A DNA stretch of 64,000 bases, taken from assembly GCA_949825025.1 (NCBI GenBank), contig OX463781.1, positions 34,861,537 through 34,925,536 of the forward strand, read 5' to 3'. The DNA comes from Siphlonurus alternatus (taxonomy: Eukaryota; Arthropoda; Insecta; Ephemeroptera; Siphlonuridae). Shown here one piece after another: positions 36,719-49,454 of this stretch (position 1 is its first letter; every line of letters starts with the position of its first letter). Position numbers and translations under genes: made by a program. The notes beneath the pieces are model-generated. The model did no database searches. It was not told the origin of the DNA and saw only the letters and a list, made by a program, of their open reading frames with translations.

Positions 36719-39700
36719 GCATCGTTGGCGCGCGAAGTCACCACATTTCTTTGTAACCTGTGTTTTAAATTATTTCATGCCTCTATCGGTAGATCATCAG
36801 GAAATTTTAAAAGTTTTTTTTTTCCTTTTTTTTTATATGAAGTTGTTTCATTTTATGAAATTTTATAAGTTTAAGTTCTTTAGCCTAAGCTGATATAAAT
36901 ACTAAATAGTTGGCGAATTCTTTGCAGAAATGTTTTTTATCTGTATTACTTGTTGTTACTATATAACTTATAATGATGTAATTATTAATTTTAAAATTCA
37001 GAATTTTTCAAGCATACTCTTTATGGAAGTTTCTTGACCCGTAAAATTATAACTAGACTTTATTTTGTTATAAAATAACAATAGCGAGCTTATCACATTA
37101 GAAAATAGTTAAAATTTGTATAAAATTTTAATTACAAATTTATAACAATGGGAGTATTATAATAATTTTTAATTATTGATTATTTGACAAAAGAATATGT
37201 TACATTTTAAAACATGGCACACATGTGCATGTGTTCATGTCTCTTTCATCAATATTTTCACAATTCATCAAGAACCCACACACTCTAGATCATACATTAT
37301 TGTTAAATTATTAGTTTTTTTATGGTTTTACATTCTGTTTTAATTTCAGCTATAAAGTAAAAATAGTTACGAAAAATGTTAAAAAAGTGGGTCTGGGATA
37401 TTTTATATTGGGGGTCGATGTAAACATGGTACTCTTAAATATGTTAAGGTTAGAATGCAATGACCTTTGAGATATTCTTATCTGAAAAAAAAAAAAAAAA
37501 AAAAGTAAATCATTATGTTAGGCAGTTGTCTATAACATTTTTTGTGAACATTAACTGTCTACTTCCTTCTATTTGTTAGCTCGATTTCCACGCGCTGCCT
37601 TCAAAAACTTAAAACATTACAATTTTAGAATTTTAGTACGTAATATTTCTTTATCATATTTTTTGTTCACCTTTTTTTGCGCAGGTATATATGTTAACTT
37701 TCTTCCTTAACCTAAATATTAACATCATGGAAGGCCTAGGTATTATATCTATGGTATGTTAACATTATTTATAGTATGTACAGTAAATGTTATGGTTTAT
37801 AGAAATTATAGAATCTCATAAAATCTAACCATCTCAAAAACAAAAAATAAAAATGTTTTTGGTAACATTATAAAAAGCATCAATGAAAACCATTATCAAC
37901 AAACCTTATCACAAATTTTAGTATTCTGATGGTCATGTTTTTTTTTTCATTAATATACAATAGAAAAATATTATATTACTAAAATAGTATAATTTTGAAG
38001 AGTATCCTTATCAAAAAATCTTTTAATATCATATACACAGTGTGTATCTTATTGTCCCAAAGGTCATGGTTTACTAAAAGCTTATCAAAATAGTGTCTCA
38101 GAAAAACAAAAGAGAACACATCATATTATGCCAAGTTAATGTTCTCCATTATCTCATGATATTAAATTTCTTTCGCAATACGTAGTAGCGACTAGCGACC
38201 GCAAACTCAACTTCTGAAATATCATCTTCACCTCCTACTACGTCACCGCAAAGCTGTACATGATAATCTATTTGCTACACATAATATTATCAGATTACAT
38301 TATTATGTTCTTTTTAAACTATTTATAAAATAAATCAATACGTTTTATAATATTATTGAAGTATGATACTGATATTATTATTATTAAATATGAAGTTCTT
38401 GAGTTTTAATTTACTATTACATCAAAGATATTGCAATAATACAAGTTCTATTTATAGTAGTAATCACTTTCAATCTGATATAGTAAGTTCTAATTGTACA
38501 GATTCATCACTCGTCTGAAATAATTGGCTATAATATATCTGCATGACTTTCACGTCTAACGATGATCAGGCGAGTGCAATAAAATTATAAGCTCGATATT
38601 TATATATATGAAGTAGAAATATCATGATTGCATTCACCGAATGATAATAGGAAACAATTTATTATTGCATTATTGCACATGATAGGAAGATAGCTCATTA
38701 TTCCAGACAAGGGATTATATATTATAATGGATAAGTTAGTCACTATATAGAAGTTTACAAAATCTGCATAATATGCAACATGCAATTATAGTAATAAACA
38801 AGTCTTACCTTTAAGCGATTGACTGAGGAACTCATGATTTATATTATAAACGTTAATACAGTATATTTTTACATCATGTTATATACTAATATCACATTAT
38901 TCAATATTACAATACATTGAATTTTACTATAGTATAACTCATATATTGGTATTTAGAGTATGTAAATTGATTACTTTATTAATCATGCTCTTGTTGGTAT
39001 TTAGAACAAATATAAGTGAGAGTGTACTAATTTTTATTTATAGGTTGATTCAGCAATCTCAAAGAAGACGTTATATAGGTCTTGCTCTAGTAATAATCAA
39101 CTTGCACTTTATGCTGCAATCTTTTGCGGCTACAGACGGCGCCGTTCTCTGCTGCTGTCTGCACGCTTGTCACTTGACCATAGTCCTGCTGGACAGTGAC
39201 ATATGACGCCTACAACATAGCTTTTCTATGCTCTAACAAAATATAATCATGGACAACTATTTTTTTATATTTTTTTTTTATTTGCAGAAATGAATAGAGG
39301 GAACCAAATTATGATTTTTAGAGCCCTGGAAGTAATTCACAAAGTAAATATCCATACAGGAAGCTTTCTCGTTAACAATGGCATGGTTAGTAGTGTCGTT
39401 GAATAAAGTAAACGTGGTAATAATGAGAAATCTTCCCAAGCAATTTCTATTAAATTTAAAATGTTTGATAATTTTCCTCTGTGTTATATTGAAATTTTCA
39501 GTATCAGATTACGGTTTTGATTGATTATCTGCATGTTGAATAACGTCGCTGTTATTTAGTTGGTCAAGGTCATGGTGGGCTTGGCTGACCTACCTTCATG
39601 TCCTATAACACCAACAACAAAATAATAAACGACTCGAAATTCAACACCCCTGGGAGGTAGACAACTTTTTTAACAAGTGTGTTCTACCGGCTGCATAAAC

Positions 39701-41041
39701 ACAACCTTGACAGGCGTTGTTTGGTTGCGTAGGTTCGGGCCACTGAGCTTTCGAGTTGTTGTTTCCTACATTGTTATAATATATTATTATATACATGTAG
39801 TGTCTGCTATTTGTATAGTATTATTTGTTGTTGTTGCAGTGTCGTTTTATAACCGATAACCTTGGAATTGTATAACAATGGTTCATTTTTAAACATTGTT
39901 AACTCATTTTAAATTGTTACGATTCCTATTATGAACATATAAAAGTGTCAAAAGGTTTTTTCTTAAAATGTCCTATAAAATAAATTTTTAATCTTTATTA
40001 TATGTTAATTAGAACTAAAAACTGTACTGTTACATATATAATATATTTAATTAAAGAGTCGAAAGAAAATATATCTCTGGTTTTCTAAATGAAGCTCTTT
40101 TTTATGATAATTGACTATTTTTTAGGCAAATACTGTACACTTTTAAATTAACAATTAATAAATATTATTCTATTTAATTTAATATCGCGCGCTTACTGTA
40201 TAATTTTTTTTACAGGATGATTCCATTTTTAACGTTTCAGCTCTAAAATTTTGCTGCATTTTTAAAACTATACGTTGCATGCAACAGTCTAATAATTCAA
40301 GATGACTTATTTTTTAGGAAAATAAGCTACACTATACAGCATTTTTCATGCCTTATAGACAATATGTCATCAGTCGCGTCTTATAAAATAATGGACATGC
40401 ACATGGGTAACATATAATACAAAATACACTTTCATTTCATGTTTATATTTAACATTGCCTAATATACAAAAAGTTGCTTTACTTACATTGAGTTTACTAA
40501 GCTACGATTATGTCATCCCTTCATGAAGGTGCATTTACATTGTTTTTTTGTTAATTGAAAGAACACGGGCGCACTTGCTGTGAAATCCTATGACGGCCAT
40601 CTTTGTATATAATGCTCCCAGATTTCATCGTCACATCGCACGATATCATCAAAGCAAAGTAGCAAGTTCACTCACAGTATGGAATTTCATGAAGAGTGCG
40701 TCAAAATACATCATGGCGTTGCTATGTTAATTAGCTTTATATCAAAACAATTTCCGTCAAATCAGATACTCAGTATTAAATGACGTCCAGCCTGTGCAAA
40801 TTTAACTTTTGTAAACTCCATTAGTAAACATAATATGCAACAATACATTGTCAATGAGTTTTCATCAATTGGATATCATCATGTTGAAGATCAAAGCATC
40901 GTATATCCTTATACAAAAACCTATAATTTTACGTCATTTGGTAACTTTTAAGCTTTATTTATTCTTCAAAAACAATTTTAGCATTTTAAAAGAAAAATAA
41001 CAATTAACAAACCATTATCTTTTGTTATAACAAAGTAGAAG
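36719..41041. other. Intergenic, no gene seen
   Basis: AT-rich. Contains a 20-base A run near 37485, a truncated half of the core-hairpin MITE at 39243-39340 (TTTGCAGAAATGAATAGAGG), and a degenerate copy of the 606-845 palindrome near 40525. No exon I could support. Confidence 0.55.
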
Positions 41042-41064
41042 ATATATATATATATATATATATA

Positions 41065-44000
41065 TTGGCATCCGGACGCGAATTCGCTCCGGAAGCGAAA
41101 TTTTTGTTCCCAACGCGTTGGGATCATTCGAAAATTCCAAGAAGCGAAATTCGCGTTCGGAGCATCGCAATTTTGATCCCAACGCGTTGGGCACTTCAGC
41201 AAAATTCACAACGCGTTGGGATCAAAATTATTCGATCCCAACGCGTTCGGAACAAACGAGAATGATCCCAACGCGTTGTGAACAATGTGAAAAACGTCCA
41301 ACGCGTTCGGAACAAAATTAAGATGTTTTTTAATGATTTCCATGATGCGAAATTAATGGCGAGAAAGTCAAACTCATTGAAATTTGAAATAGGCCTGATG
41401 AGTATCGCGGTTCGCGGTGAACGTTAATAAATTAACAACGTAATACTTTCGTAACATGCTAATTAATTAATTACTTGAAACGTAAGAATGTAAGAACAAA
41501 AAAATAGGGACGTATTATGAATAAGAAAAGAGCACTTGCCTTTCAGAAAAGCATACAAAATATAAAGCATATATAAAAATAAAATAGTATATTGCATAAA
41601 TTTCAATATTTCGTGCAATTTTTTTACAGCTGGTATAGAAAACACTTCTCTCTGTAATTATTATTTTTACACTGCAAAGAAGAAACATTTGTTCATATTT
41701 TTAGGCATAATGGCATTGTTGGCGCTATTAGTTGAAGAAACCGTTTCAACTTCATATATAATTAACGGTCATTTTCCATTAATATAAGTTAACATGTAAA
41801 TCAACAACCGTCGGTGCCATGCATGTTTTTCCTTTCGCGCGACAGACATTACACAACAATACTATAAACTTTGTTTACTAACAACGAGCAGAAGACTTTA
41901 GGTGAAAACAGCCGCTACGCTTAGCACCGCCGATTTGGTGCTAAGAAAGTCAATTGAAACATTCGCTCAAATGTTTCCGATCGTGTTTTTTTCGAACAGC
42001 TGATTGCCTTAGCACACGATTTCAATGCAATTGTTGAAAATTTTTGAATTTCGCGGTTAAAATAATTGACGAGCGCAATTATTTGTGCGCTTAGCACCTT
42101 AAGGTGAAAACAGCCGCCCACTCTACGCGTTCTGATTGGTCGGAAGTTTGCAGAGACCAAACTCGGTGCTAAGCTCGGTGCTAAGGTGCTAAGCGCACAA
42201 ATAATTGCGCTCGTCAATTGTTTTAACCGCGAAATTAAAAAATGTTCAACAATTGCATTGAAATCGTGTGCTAAGGCAATCAGCTGTTTGAAAAAAACAC
42301 GATCGAAAACATTTGAGCGAGTGTTTAGGTGAAAACAGCCGCTACGCTTAGCACCGCCGATTTGGTGCTAAGAAAGTCAGTTGAAACACTCGCTCAAATG
42401 TTTTCGATCGTGTTTTTTTCGAACAGCTGATTGCCTTAGCACACGATTTCAATGCAATTGTTGAAAATTTTTGAATTTCGCGGTTAAAACAATTGACGAG
42501 CGCAATTATTTGTGCGCTTAGCACCTTAGCACTGAGCTTAGCACCGAGTTTGGCCTCGCCAAACTTCCGACCAATCAGAACGCGTAGAGTGGGCGGCTGT
42601 TTTCACCTTTTAGGTGAAAACAGCCGCTACGCTTAGCACCGCCGATTTGGTGCTAAGAAAGTCAGTTGAAACACTCGCTCAAATGTTTCCGATCGTGTTT
42701 TTTTTAAACAGCTGATTGCCTTAGCACACGAATTCAATGCAATTGTTGAAAATTTTTGAATTTCGCGGTTAAAATAATTGACGAGCGCAATTATTTGTGC
42801 GCTTAGCACCTTAGCACCGAGCTTAGCACCGAGTTTGGTCTCTCCAAACTTCCGACCAATCAGAACGCGTAGAGTGGGCGGCTGTTTTCACCTTTTCAAC
42901 TGACTTTCTTAGCACCAAATCGGCGGTGCTAAGCGCGGTTAGCACCGCCGATTTGGTGCTAAGAAAGTCAGTTGAAACACTCGCTCAAATGTTTCCGATC
43001 GTGTTTTTTTTAAACAGCTGATTGCCTTAGCACACGAATTCAATGCAATTGTTGAAAATTTTTGAATTTCGCGGTTAAAATAATTGACGAGCGCAATTAT
43101 TTGTGCGCTTAGCACCTTAGCACCGAGCTTAGCACCGAGTTTGGTCTCTCCAAACTTCCGACCAATCAGAACGCGTAGAGTGGGCGGCTGTTTTCACCTT
43201 TTCAACTGACTTTCTTAGCACCAAATCGGCGGTGCTAAGCGTAGCGGCTGTTTTCACCTTTAGCACCGAGCTTAGCACCGAGTTTGGTCTCTCCAAACTT
43301 CCGACCAATCAGAACGCGTAGAGTGGTCGGCTGTTTTCACCTTTTGATTGAGTTAAGGTGAAAACAGCCGCCCACTCCACGCGTTCTGATTGGTCGAAAG
43401 TTTGGAGAGGCCAAACTCGGTGCTAAGCTCGGTGCTAAGGTGCTAAGCGCACAAATAATTGCGCTCGTCAATTATTTTAACCGCGAAATTCAAAAATTTT
43501 CAACAATGGCATTGAAATCGTGTGCTAAGGCAATCAGCTGTTCGAAAAAAACACGATCGGAAACATTTGAGCGAATGTTTCAACTGACTTTCTTAGCACC
43601 AAATCGGCGGTGCTAAGCGTAGGTAGCGGCTGTTTTCACCTTTACATTACACATTAAATTAGGTTAAATTTCCTTCAATTTTTGTAAAATGAAATGACGT
43701 GATTCATTATATGAATTTGACATGAAATTAGTAAATTTATTTTATTTATGTAATTGTCGATTAAAAAAAAAAAAAAAAGATAAGTGATATCCTTGTGACC
43801 TTTGGTACTCAATTGTTTTGATTATATCTGGATACAGGTTATTACAAAGTTCAAGCATGTAAATTTAAGTCATTTCACTATATTTGTGTGCGGTGCTGTC
43901 GTGTTGGTTTATGCCTAAAAAATGGACAAATATGTTTCTACCTTGCATTGTAAAAATAATAATTATGGAGAGAAGTGTTTTGTATAGAGGTCTTTCACCA

Positions 44001-45157
44001 TACGTCACAAAAATATGACGTCACGTGAATGTAGGCAAAAAGCACCTATTTAACATGGTAGTAGCATACCAAAAACTATTTATTTTCTGCGATATGACAA
44101 TCGTGGTACTTTTGACAATTATTTTATATGATAGATTGAAATGTCAAGTAAATGGAAAAAAATACAATATTTGCCAATGATATCTGTGAAAAATACAATA
44201 AATCATTAAATAAAATGTAAATCGACTCCAAATTTCACGTCAATAATGATCATTTTAGGACACTTATGCACTGATATTGACCCTAAGATGCTTCAAAAAA
44301 ATCAGCCAATCACCGACCATTGCTTTCCCCGCGGACTTTTGAATACGAGGGGGAAACGGCACAACAAAAAATAATGATAAAGAAGCTAGGTAAAATAAAA
44401 AAAAATGTATATGTTCAAGTTATGTATATTTATTTCTTACGTATATATTATTACTAAAAAATAATAAAAATATGTTAAATTAGGAGGAATAAATCAAGTG
44501 ATTCCAGTTCCCTCTCAGTATACCTACTGCTGAATGTAAACAACAACAAAGCCAAGCAAACGCTATATACTGCTGTAAAAAAATTGTACGATATATTGAA
44601 ATTTATGCAATATAATATTTTATTTTTATATGCTTTTTATATTTTGTATGCTTTTCTGAAAGGTAAGTGCTCTTTTCTTATTCATAATACGTCCCTATTT
44701 TTTTGTTCTTCCATTCTTACGTTTCAAGTAATTAATTAAATAATTAATTAATTAATTAATTAGCATATTACGAAAGTATTACGTTGTTAATTTATTAATT
44801 TTCACTGCGAACCGCGATACTCATCAGGCCTATTTCAAATTTCATTGAGTTTGACTTTCTCGCCATTAATTTCGCGTCATGGAAATCATTAAAAAACATC
44901 TTAATTTTGTTCCGAACGCGTTGGACGTTTTTCACATTGTTCACAACGCGTTGGGATCATTCTCGTTTGTTCCGAACGTGTTGGGATCAAATAATTTTGA
45001 TCCCAACGCGTTGTGAATTTTGCTGAAGTGCCCAACGCGTTGGGATCAAAATTGAGATGCTCTGAACGCGAATTTCGCTTCTTGGAATTTTCGAATGATC
45101 CCAACGCGTTGGGAACAAAAATTTCGCTTCCGGAGCGAATTCGCGTCCGGATGCCAA
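41065..45157. mobile_element. Foldback element 3, arms with AACGCGTT palindromes every 30 bp
   Basis: The ends are TTGGCATCCGGACGCGAATT and its reverse complement; the left flank is (TA)n. AACGCGTT cores start at 41112, 41181, 41210, 41240, 41270 and 41300. The right arm has them at 44915, 44945, 44975 (one base changed), 45005, 45034 and 45103, so spacing is 69/29/30/30/30 and the exact mirror. Arms then pair through AAATAGGGACGTATTATGAA to about 41710 on the left. On the right they resume at 43908-43990 after an unpaired block of about 570 bp (43991-44560). The loop holds a nest of 285-bp MITEs. No transposase is seen. Confidence 0.88.
41898..43646. repeat. Nest of at least seven copies of a 285-bp MITE
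   Basis: The unit, best seen at 42327-42610, has ends AGGTGAAAACAGCCGC and GCGGCTGTTTTCACCT and contains CGCCGATTTGGTGCTAAG, CGATCGTGTTTTTTT and GACCAATCAGAACGCG. Whole or partial copies lie at 41898-42112 (+), 42112-42326 (-), 42327-42610 (+), 42611-42897 (+), 42944-43196 (+), 43197-43344 (fragments) and 43354-43646 (-). Several begin inside another copy, so they inserted into each other. The paired GGTGCTAAG and CTTAGCACC motifs add further short palindromes. Confidence 0.88.
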
Positions 45158-45758
45158 CATACACATGCAGTATATATACAAAAAAATTATAATGTACGTA
45201 TATTATATAATATACATTAAAAAACTCCATACACGTATCAACAATTAGTATTATGAATAAGTAAAAAACAATAAATATTATTTTTTAACAAAATCTAATT
45301 TAATATTGCTGCATAGATCTGTGTCACAATCTTTTAAAGTTCCGCATTTTTCTTTAACCCGGAAAGACTAAAAATAGATTTGAAATGCATGTGATGTTTA
45401 CAAAATAAGTTTATAAATAAATTGCGTTGTGAAAATATATGATTTTAGCCAATCGGAAACTTGGGTGACACCTACTATCCTACTAAGGTTTTGTATATAA
45501 AACAATATAATTGAATTAGTTAACCCCCAAATTCTGTAACAATCCTCAATCATATTTATGCGTTGTTGTTAATATGCATTGCATAACATAATTATATAAT
45601 ATGCAATGAAAATATTTGAAAAAACAATTGTAAGTGAGTTATAAGGAATCTTGTAATGCAATATTGAATATAAAGAAGATGCAGAGTTTTGTTAATGAGA
45701 GTTTATCAATTATAATTAATTTAGAACAATTAATCTATAGACAGTACTTTTTCTTATT
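45158..45758. other. Intergenic, no gene seen
   Basis: AT-rich. TGAGAGTTTATCAATTATAA at 45698 recurs at 46210, directly before the LINE. Confidence 0.6.
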
Positions 45759-46205
45759 AAACCACCACTAAATATTAATTTCTAACTAAAAAAATGTATT
45801 TAGAAATATTTAGACAATTTAGTAGTAAAATAATACAGCTGTCTCTCTCAATTAAAAATTAGATTAATTCCAAAGAATTAACTAAAATTTTGAATACATC
45901 CATAAAAAATTAGCTATAAAATTTATAATTCCAAATTTCGGTATTAAAATCAAATACTGTATACTCTTGAAGCTAAAATCAGTGTTATTTTTTTAAAAAA
46001 TCATAATAATAATGGCAATTTTTATTTATTTACAAAACTCAAATTCTCACAATCTATTGTATATGAAAGTTAGATACGAAGAAAATTTTGTTTATCAAAG
46101 AATGCCATCCTGTCAAGAGAACAAAAAAAAAAGTGCCAAAAGCTTTCGCTTCTTCTTCCGAGCTTCCGAGAAGAATCGTTTTTCATTGAAAATATATCTA
46201 TAACG
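45759..46205 (+). repeat. Dispersed repeat, copy A (about 445 bp)
   Basis: It aligns along its length with 52984-53408. Shared blocks include ATTAATTTCTAACTAAAAA, AATAATAATGGCAATTTTT, TTTACAAAACTCAAATTCTC and GAATGCCATCCTG, ending GTTTTTCATTGAAAATATAT. Both copies have the same orientation. No terminal repeats or protein are evident. The 63-residue open frame inside is not shared by copy B. Confidence 0.8.
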
Positions 46206-46251
46206 TATAATGAGAGTTTATCAATTATAATTATAATTAATTAATTAATAA

Positions 46252-48110
46252 TTAATTATAATTATAATTAATAAAGAATGCAAAACAAAGAAAACAAATG
46301 TTAATAATAAGAATAATTATGAATTATGTATAAATAGTGTAACGATTACAGACCCCAAACTAATTTGCAATTTATTTAATAATTTTTTTGTCAAGACAAT
46401 TGAAAATATAATAACAGAAAAATTTCCTTTTAATTATTCTAATACTTTAATTATTGTCGATTCTGATAAAAGTAAAACGAAATTAAATTTTAGTTCGATA
46501 GACCCGATTTATATTTTAAATCGAATGAAATCCCTTCCTAATAAGTATGCAGCTGGCCCAGACGAAATACCATATACTGTTGTAAAATATTGTGCTTCTG
46601 TTTTGTCTGTCCCTTTATCTAATTTAATTAACCATTCAATATCAGATGGTATATTTCCTGATTGTTTAAAGGATTCTAAGATTTATGCAACTCATAAAAA
46701 AGGCCCAACTTTCATTATTGGTAATTACAGACCAATATCAAATACATCTGTTTTTGGCAAATTATTTGAGAATACATTAGACGATCAAATTACGGATTAT
46801 CAAACAGAAAATCATTTAATTGCTCCCTGTCAACATGGATTCTTGAAAGACCGTTCTACTGATACAGCACTATTTGATCTTTTAAGCCACGTTTATATGG
46901 CAATAGATAATAAACTATTTTGCGTTGCAATATTTTTTGATTTATCTAAAGCGTTTGATAGTCTAAATAAAGATGTATTATTGAATAAATTTGATAACAT
47001 GGGAATAGGAGTTTCGAGTCGTAATCTATTAGATTCATATCTAACAAACAGACAACAATATGTTGAATTAAATTCAAATTCTAACGGCCAAAATATTACA
47101 TATAAATCAGACAAATTACCGATTACACTTGGAATTCCTCAAGGAGGAAAAATGTCAGCCACATTGTTTAATACAGGAACAAATGACTTATCAGATCATG
47201 TCAAGAATGCGGTATTAGTAAAGTATGCTGATGATATTACAGCTATAATCACAGCAGAAGCCGAAGATGAATTAATTCGTAAGATTAAACTTACTATTGA
47301 AGAGGTACATACATGGTGTACAAATAATAAGCTAATATTAAATTCAACTAAAACCGAATACATCCAATTTCATTCCCCTAGACAAATCCCTTTGAATAGT
47401 TATTTGTTGCAATTAGCCGGAAAAACAATTAAAAGAGCAGAGTCTGTTAAGTTTCTTGGTCTACACATTAATGAAAGTTTGGATTGGTCTTTACATGTAA
47501 ATGCGATTTGTAAGAAGATAATTTCGGCCAATTTTATGTTATATACAATCAGGAATCATGTATCTCATGAAACCTTGCTAACCTTATATTATGCGTATGT
47601 TTATCCACATTTGGCATATGGCATAATAAATTGGGGATGTAAATCGGAACTATTGAATCGATGTTTTGTTTTGCAAAAGAGAGCACTTAGAACGATTTTA
47701 AGAATACCAAAAGGACAGTCGTGTGTTTCACATTTTAAGGCTAATAAAATGTTAACTGTCCCTTGCATTTATATTTTAAATTGTGCCTCATTCAAAAAAA
47801 ATCATCCAAATTTTTATGTTCAGAATGATGGCTATCATGACTATAATACTAGGAATAAATCGAATGTAGTTACTGAAAGACATAACACACAATTTTTCAA
47901 AAACTGTGCAATGTATCAAACAGCAAAATTTTATGAATTTTTACCAGCATGTTTGAAAGAAATAAAAACCAGTAAACTTTTTCGCACAAAATTAAAGAAT
48001 GTATTGATCAATAAAGAGTTTTACTCTATTAAAGCTTTTGAGAGTAATAAAATGTCTGAAAAAGTATTATCAGGATTATAAAATAAACAAAATTATAAAT
48101 TTACATATAC
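46252..48110 (+). mobile_element. 5'-truncated non-LTR retrotransposon (Jockey/CR1 type)
   Basis: The reverse-transcriptase frame is open from 46252, where it emerges from TTAATTA-rich sequence, so the endonuclease domain and 5' end are missing. The 3' side runs into TA and TATG repeats and the 200-N gap. Sequence before it (TTTATCAATTATAATT, 46217) and after the gap (AATTATAATTAATCTATAGA, 48496) together rebuild the intact stretch at 45705-45745, so the LINE appears to have split that AT-rich target. Confidence 0.8.
46525..48081 (+). CDS. LINE reverse transcriptase, partial ORF (518 residues from first ATG)
   Basis: An uninterrupted frame; in-frame coding continues upstream to 46252 (NLFNNFF, then FSSIDPIYIL), so this ATG is not the true start. 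RT motifs from the ATG: GPDEIPY (11-17), FGKLFEN (77-83), HGFLKDRST (104-112), FFDLSKAFDSL (137-147), GIPQGG (203-208) and the catalytic YADD (234-237). These are followed by the thumb and C-terminal regions with YPHLAYGIINWG and YNTRNK, as in Jockey/CR1-like elements. The usual PQGSxLGPxLF block reads PQGGKMSATLF, a marked change that may impair activity. It normally copies its own RNA at a nicked target, but without the endonuclease domain this copy cannot move by itself. Codon use is very AT-rich. Confidence 0.9.
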   Translation: MKSLPNKYAAGPDEIPYTVVKYCASVLSVPLSNLINHSISDGIFPDCLKDSKIYATHKKGPTFIIGNYRPISNTSVFGKLFENTLDDQITDYQTENHLIAPCQHGFLKDRSTDTALFDLLSHVYMAIDNKLFCVAIFFDLSKAFDSLNKDVLLNKFDNMGIGVSSRNLLDSYLTNRQQYVELNSNSNGQNITYKSDKLPITLGIPQGGKMSATLFNTGTNDLSDHVKNAVLVKYADDITAIITAEAEDELIRKIKLTIEEVHTWCTNNKLILNSTKTEYIQFHSPRQIPLNSYLLQLAGKTIKRAESVKFLGLHINESLDWSLHVNAICKKIISANFMLYTIRNHVSHETLLTLYYAYVYPHLAYGIINWGCKSELLNRCFVLQKRALRTILRIPKGQSCVSHFKANKMLTVPCIYILNCASFKKNHPNFYVQNDGYHDYNTRNKSNVVTERHNTQFFKNCAMYQTAKFYEFLPACLKEIKTSKLFRTKLKNVLINKEFYSIKAFESNKMSEKVLSGL

Positions 48111-48120
48111 ATTGTATTGA

Positions 48121-48165
<45 letters not shown>

Positions 48166-48262
48166 ATGTATGTGTATATGTATGTATGTATATATATATG
48201 TATATGTATATGTATGTATATATATATATGTATATGTATGTATGTGTGTATATGTATGTATG

Positions 48263-48293
<31 letters not shown>

Positions 48294-48295
48294 AT
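48121..48295. repeat. TA/TATG/TG microsatellite
   Basis: Mixed TATA, TATG and TGTG repeats running into the assembly gap. Tyr/Val/Cys open frames here are artefacts. Confidence 0.95.
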
Positions 48296-48495
48296 NNNNN
48301 NNNNNNNNNNNNNNNNNNNNNNNNNNNNNNNNNNNNNNNNNNNNNNNNNNNNNNNNNNNNNNNNNNNNNNNNNNNNNNNNNNNNNNNNNNNNNNNNNNNN
48401 NNNNNNNNNNNNNNNNNNNNNNNNNNNNNNNNNNNNNNNNNNNNNNNNNNNNNNNNNNNNNNNNNNNNNNNNNNNNNNNNNNNNNNNNNNNNNNN
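48296..48495. other. Assembly gap, exactly 200 N
   Basis: Exactly 200 undetermined bases, so probably a placeholder length, at a microsatellite after the LINE. Confidence 0.98.
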
Positions 48496-48583
48496 AATTA
48501 TAATTAATCTATAGACAATACTTATTTCTCGTTACAATTTAAGAACTAAATTCAATTATAAGTTTCATAACTTTTATCGAAGG

Positions 48584-48783
<200 letters not shown>

Positions 48784-49454
48784 CATGTCCTCTCACAATG
48801 ACACTGTAATGCATTGTTGGAAGCACCACTCGGATATCCTATGTATAATGTATAGATGAGGAAAAAGCAGTCAATATAGGAATTCTATAAATAGGAAGTC
48901 AACTTTTTCCAGACATTTTATCTCACTCATGCCAATGTTTTAAAATATAATATTAAAAAAGTAACATGTAATCAATGTAATGTGTTATTATTATAATGAT
49001 GAGCATTCCATGATATTACCTGTATAATCGTGCTCGTTTAAGTGTACACCTAGTGCTATAAAAATTTTAATTAATAAATATTTTCTATATATAGTATCAT
49101 ATACACGAGCCCTCGCCTTACAAACAGAGAATGGAGATGTGTCCACTTTCCAATAAAAATCGAATTCTTATCTTTTGCTTTGATATATATTATGGTAATA
49201 TATGGTAATATTTTTATGGTGTTTATGTGGTTTTGATCGCCAGCACCTTATAATATATAATATATTATTATATGGCTCATATAATTACAGTGCATGCACT
49301 AATGTAATGTACTGTATGTGCAAATTTAATATATAGCATATGTAGGCTGCAAAGAAATGTACTGACTGCAATGTACAGAAAAAAAATGCATGTTTTTTGT
49401 TCAAGTAAACAGAGAAACAAAATCTCAAATTTAGTCTTTTGCTGAAAACAAGTT

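Noticed and set aside
41015..45230. Frames encoding repeated PTRWDQ/NALGS-like peptides
   Set aside because: The 30-bp AACGCGTT unit is divisible by three, so any frame through it repeats. It occurs in mirrored form in both arms and is not a protein.
46012..46203. 63-residue frame ENFVYQRMPSCQ inside the dispersed repeat
   Set aside because: The second copy of the repeat (52984-53408) does not keep the frame open in the same way.
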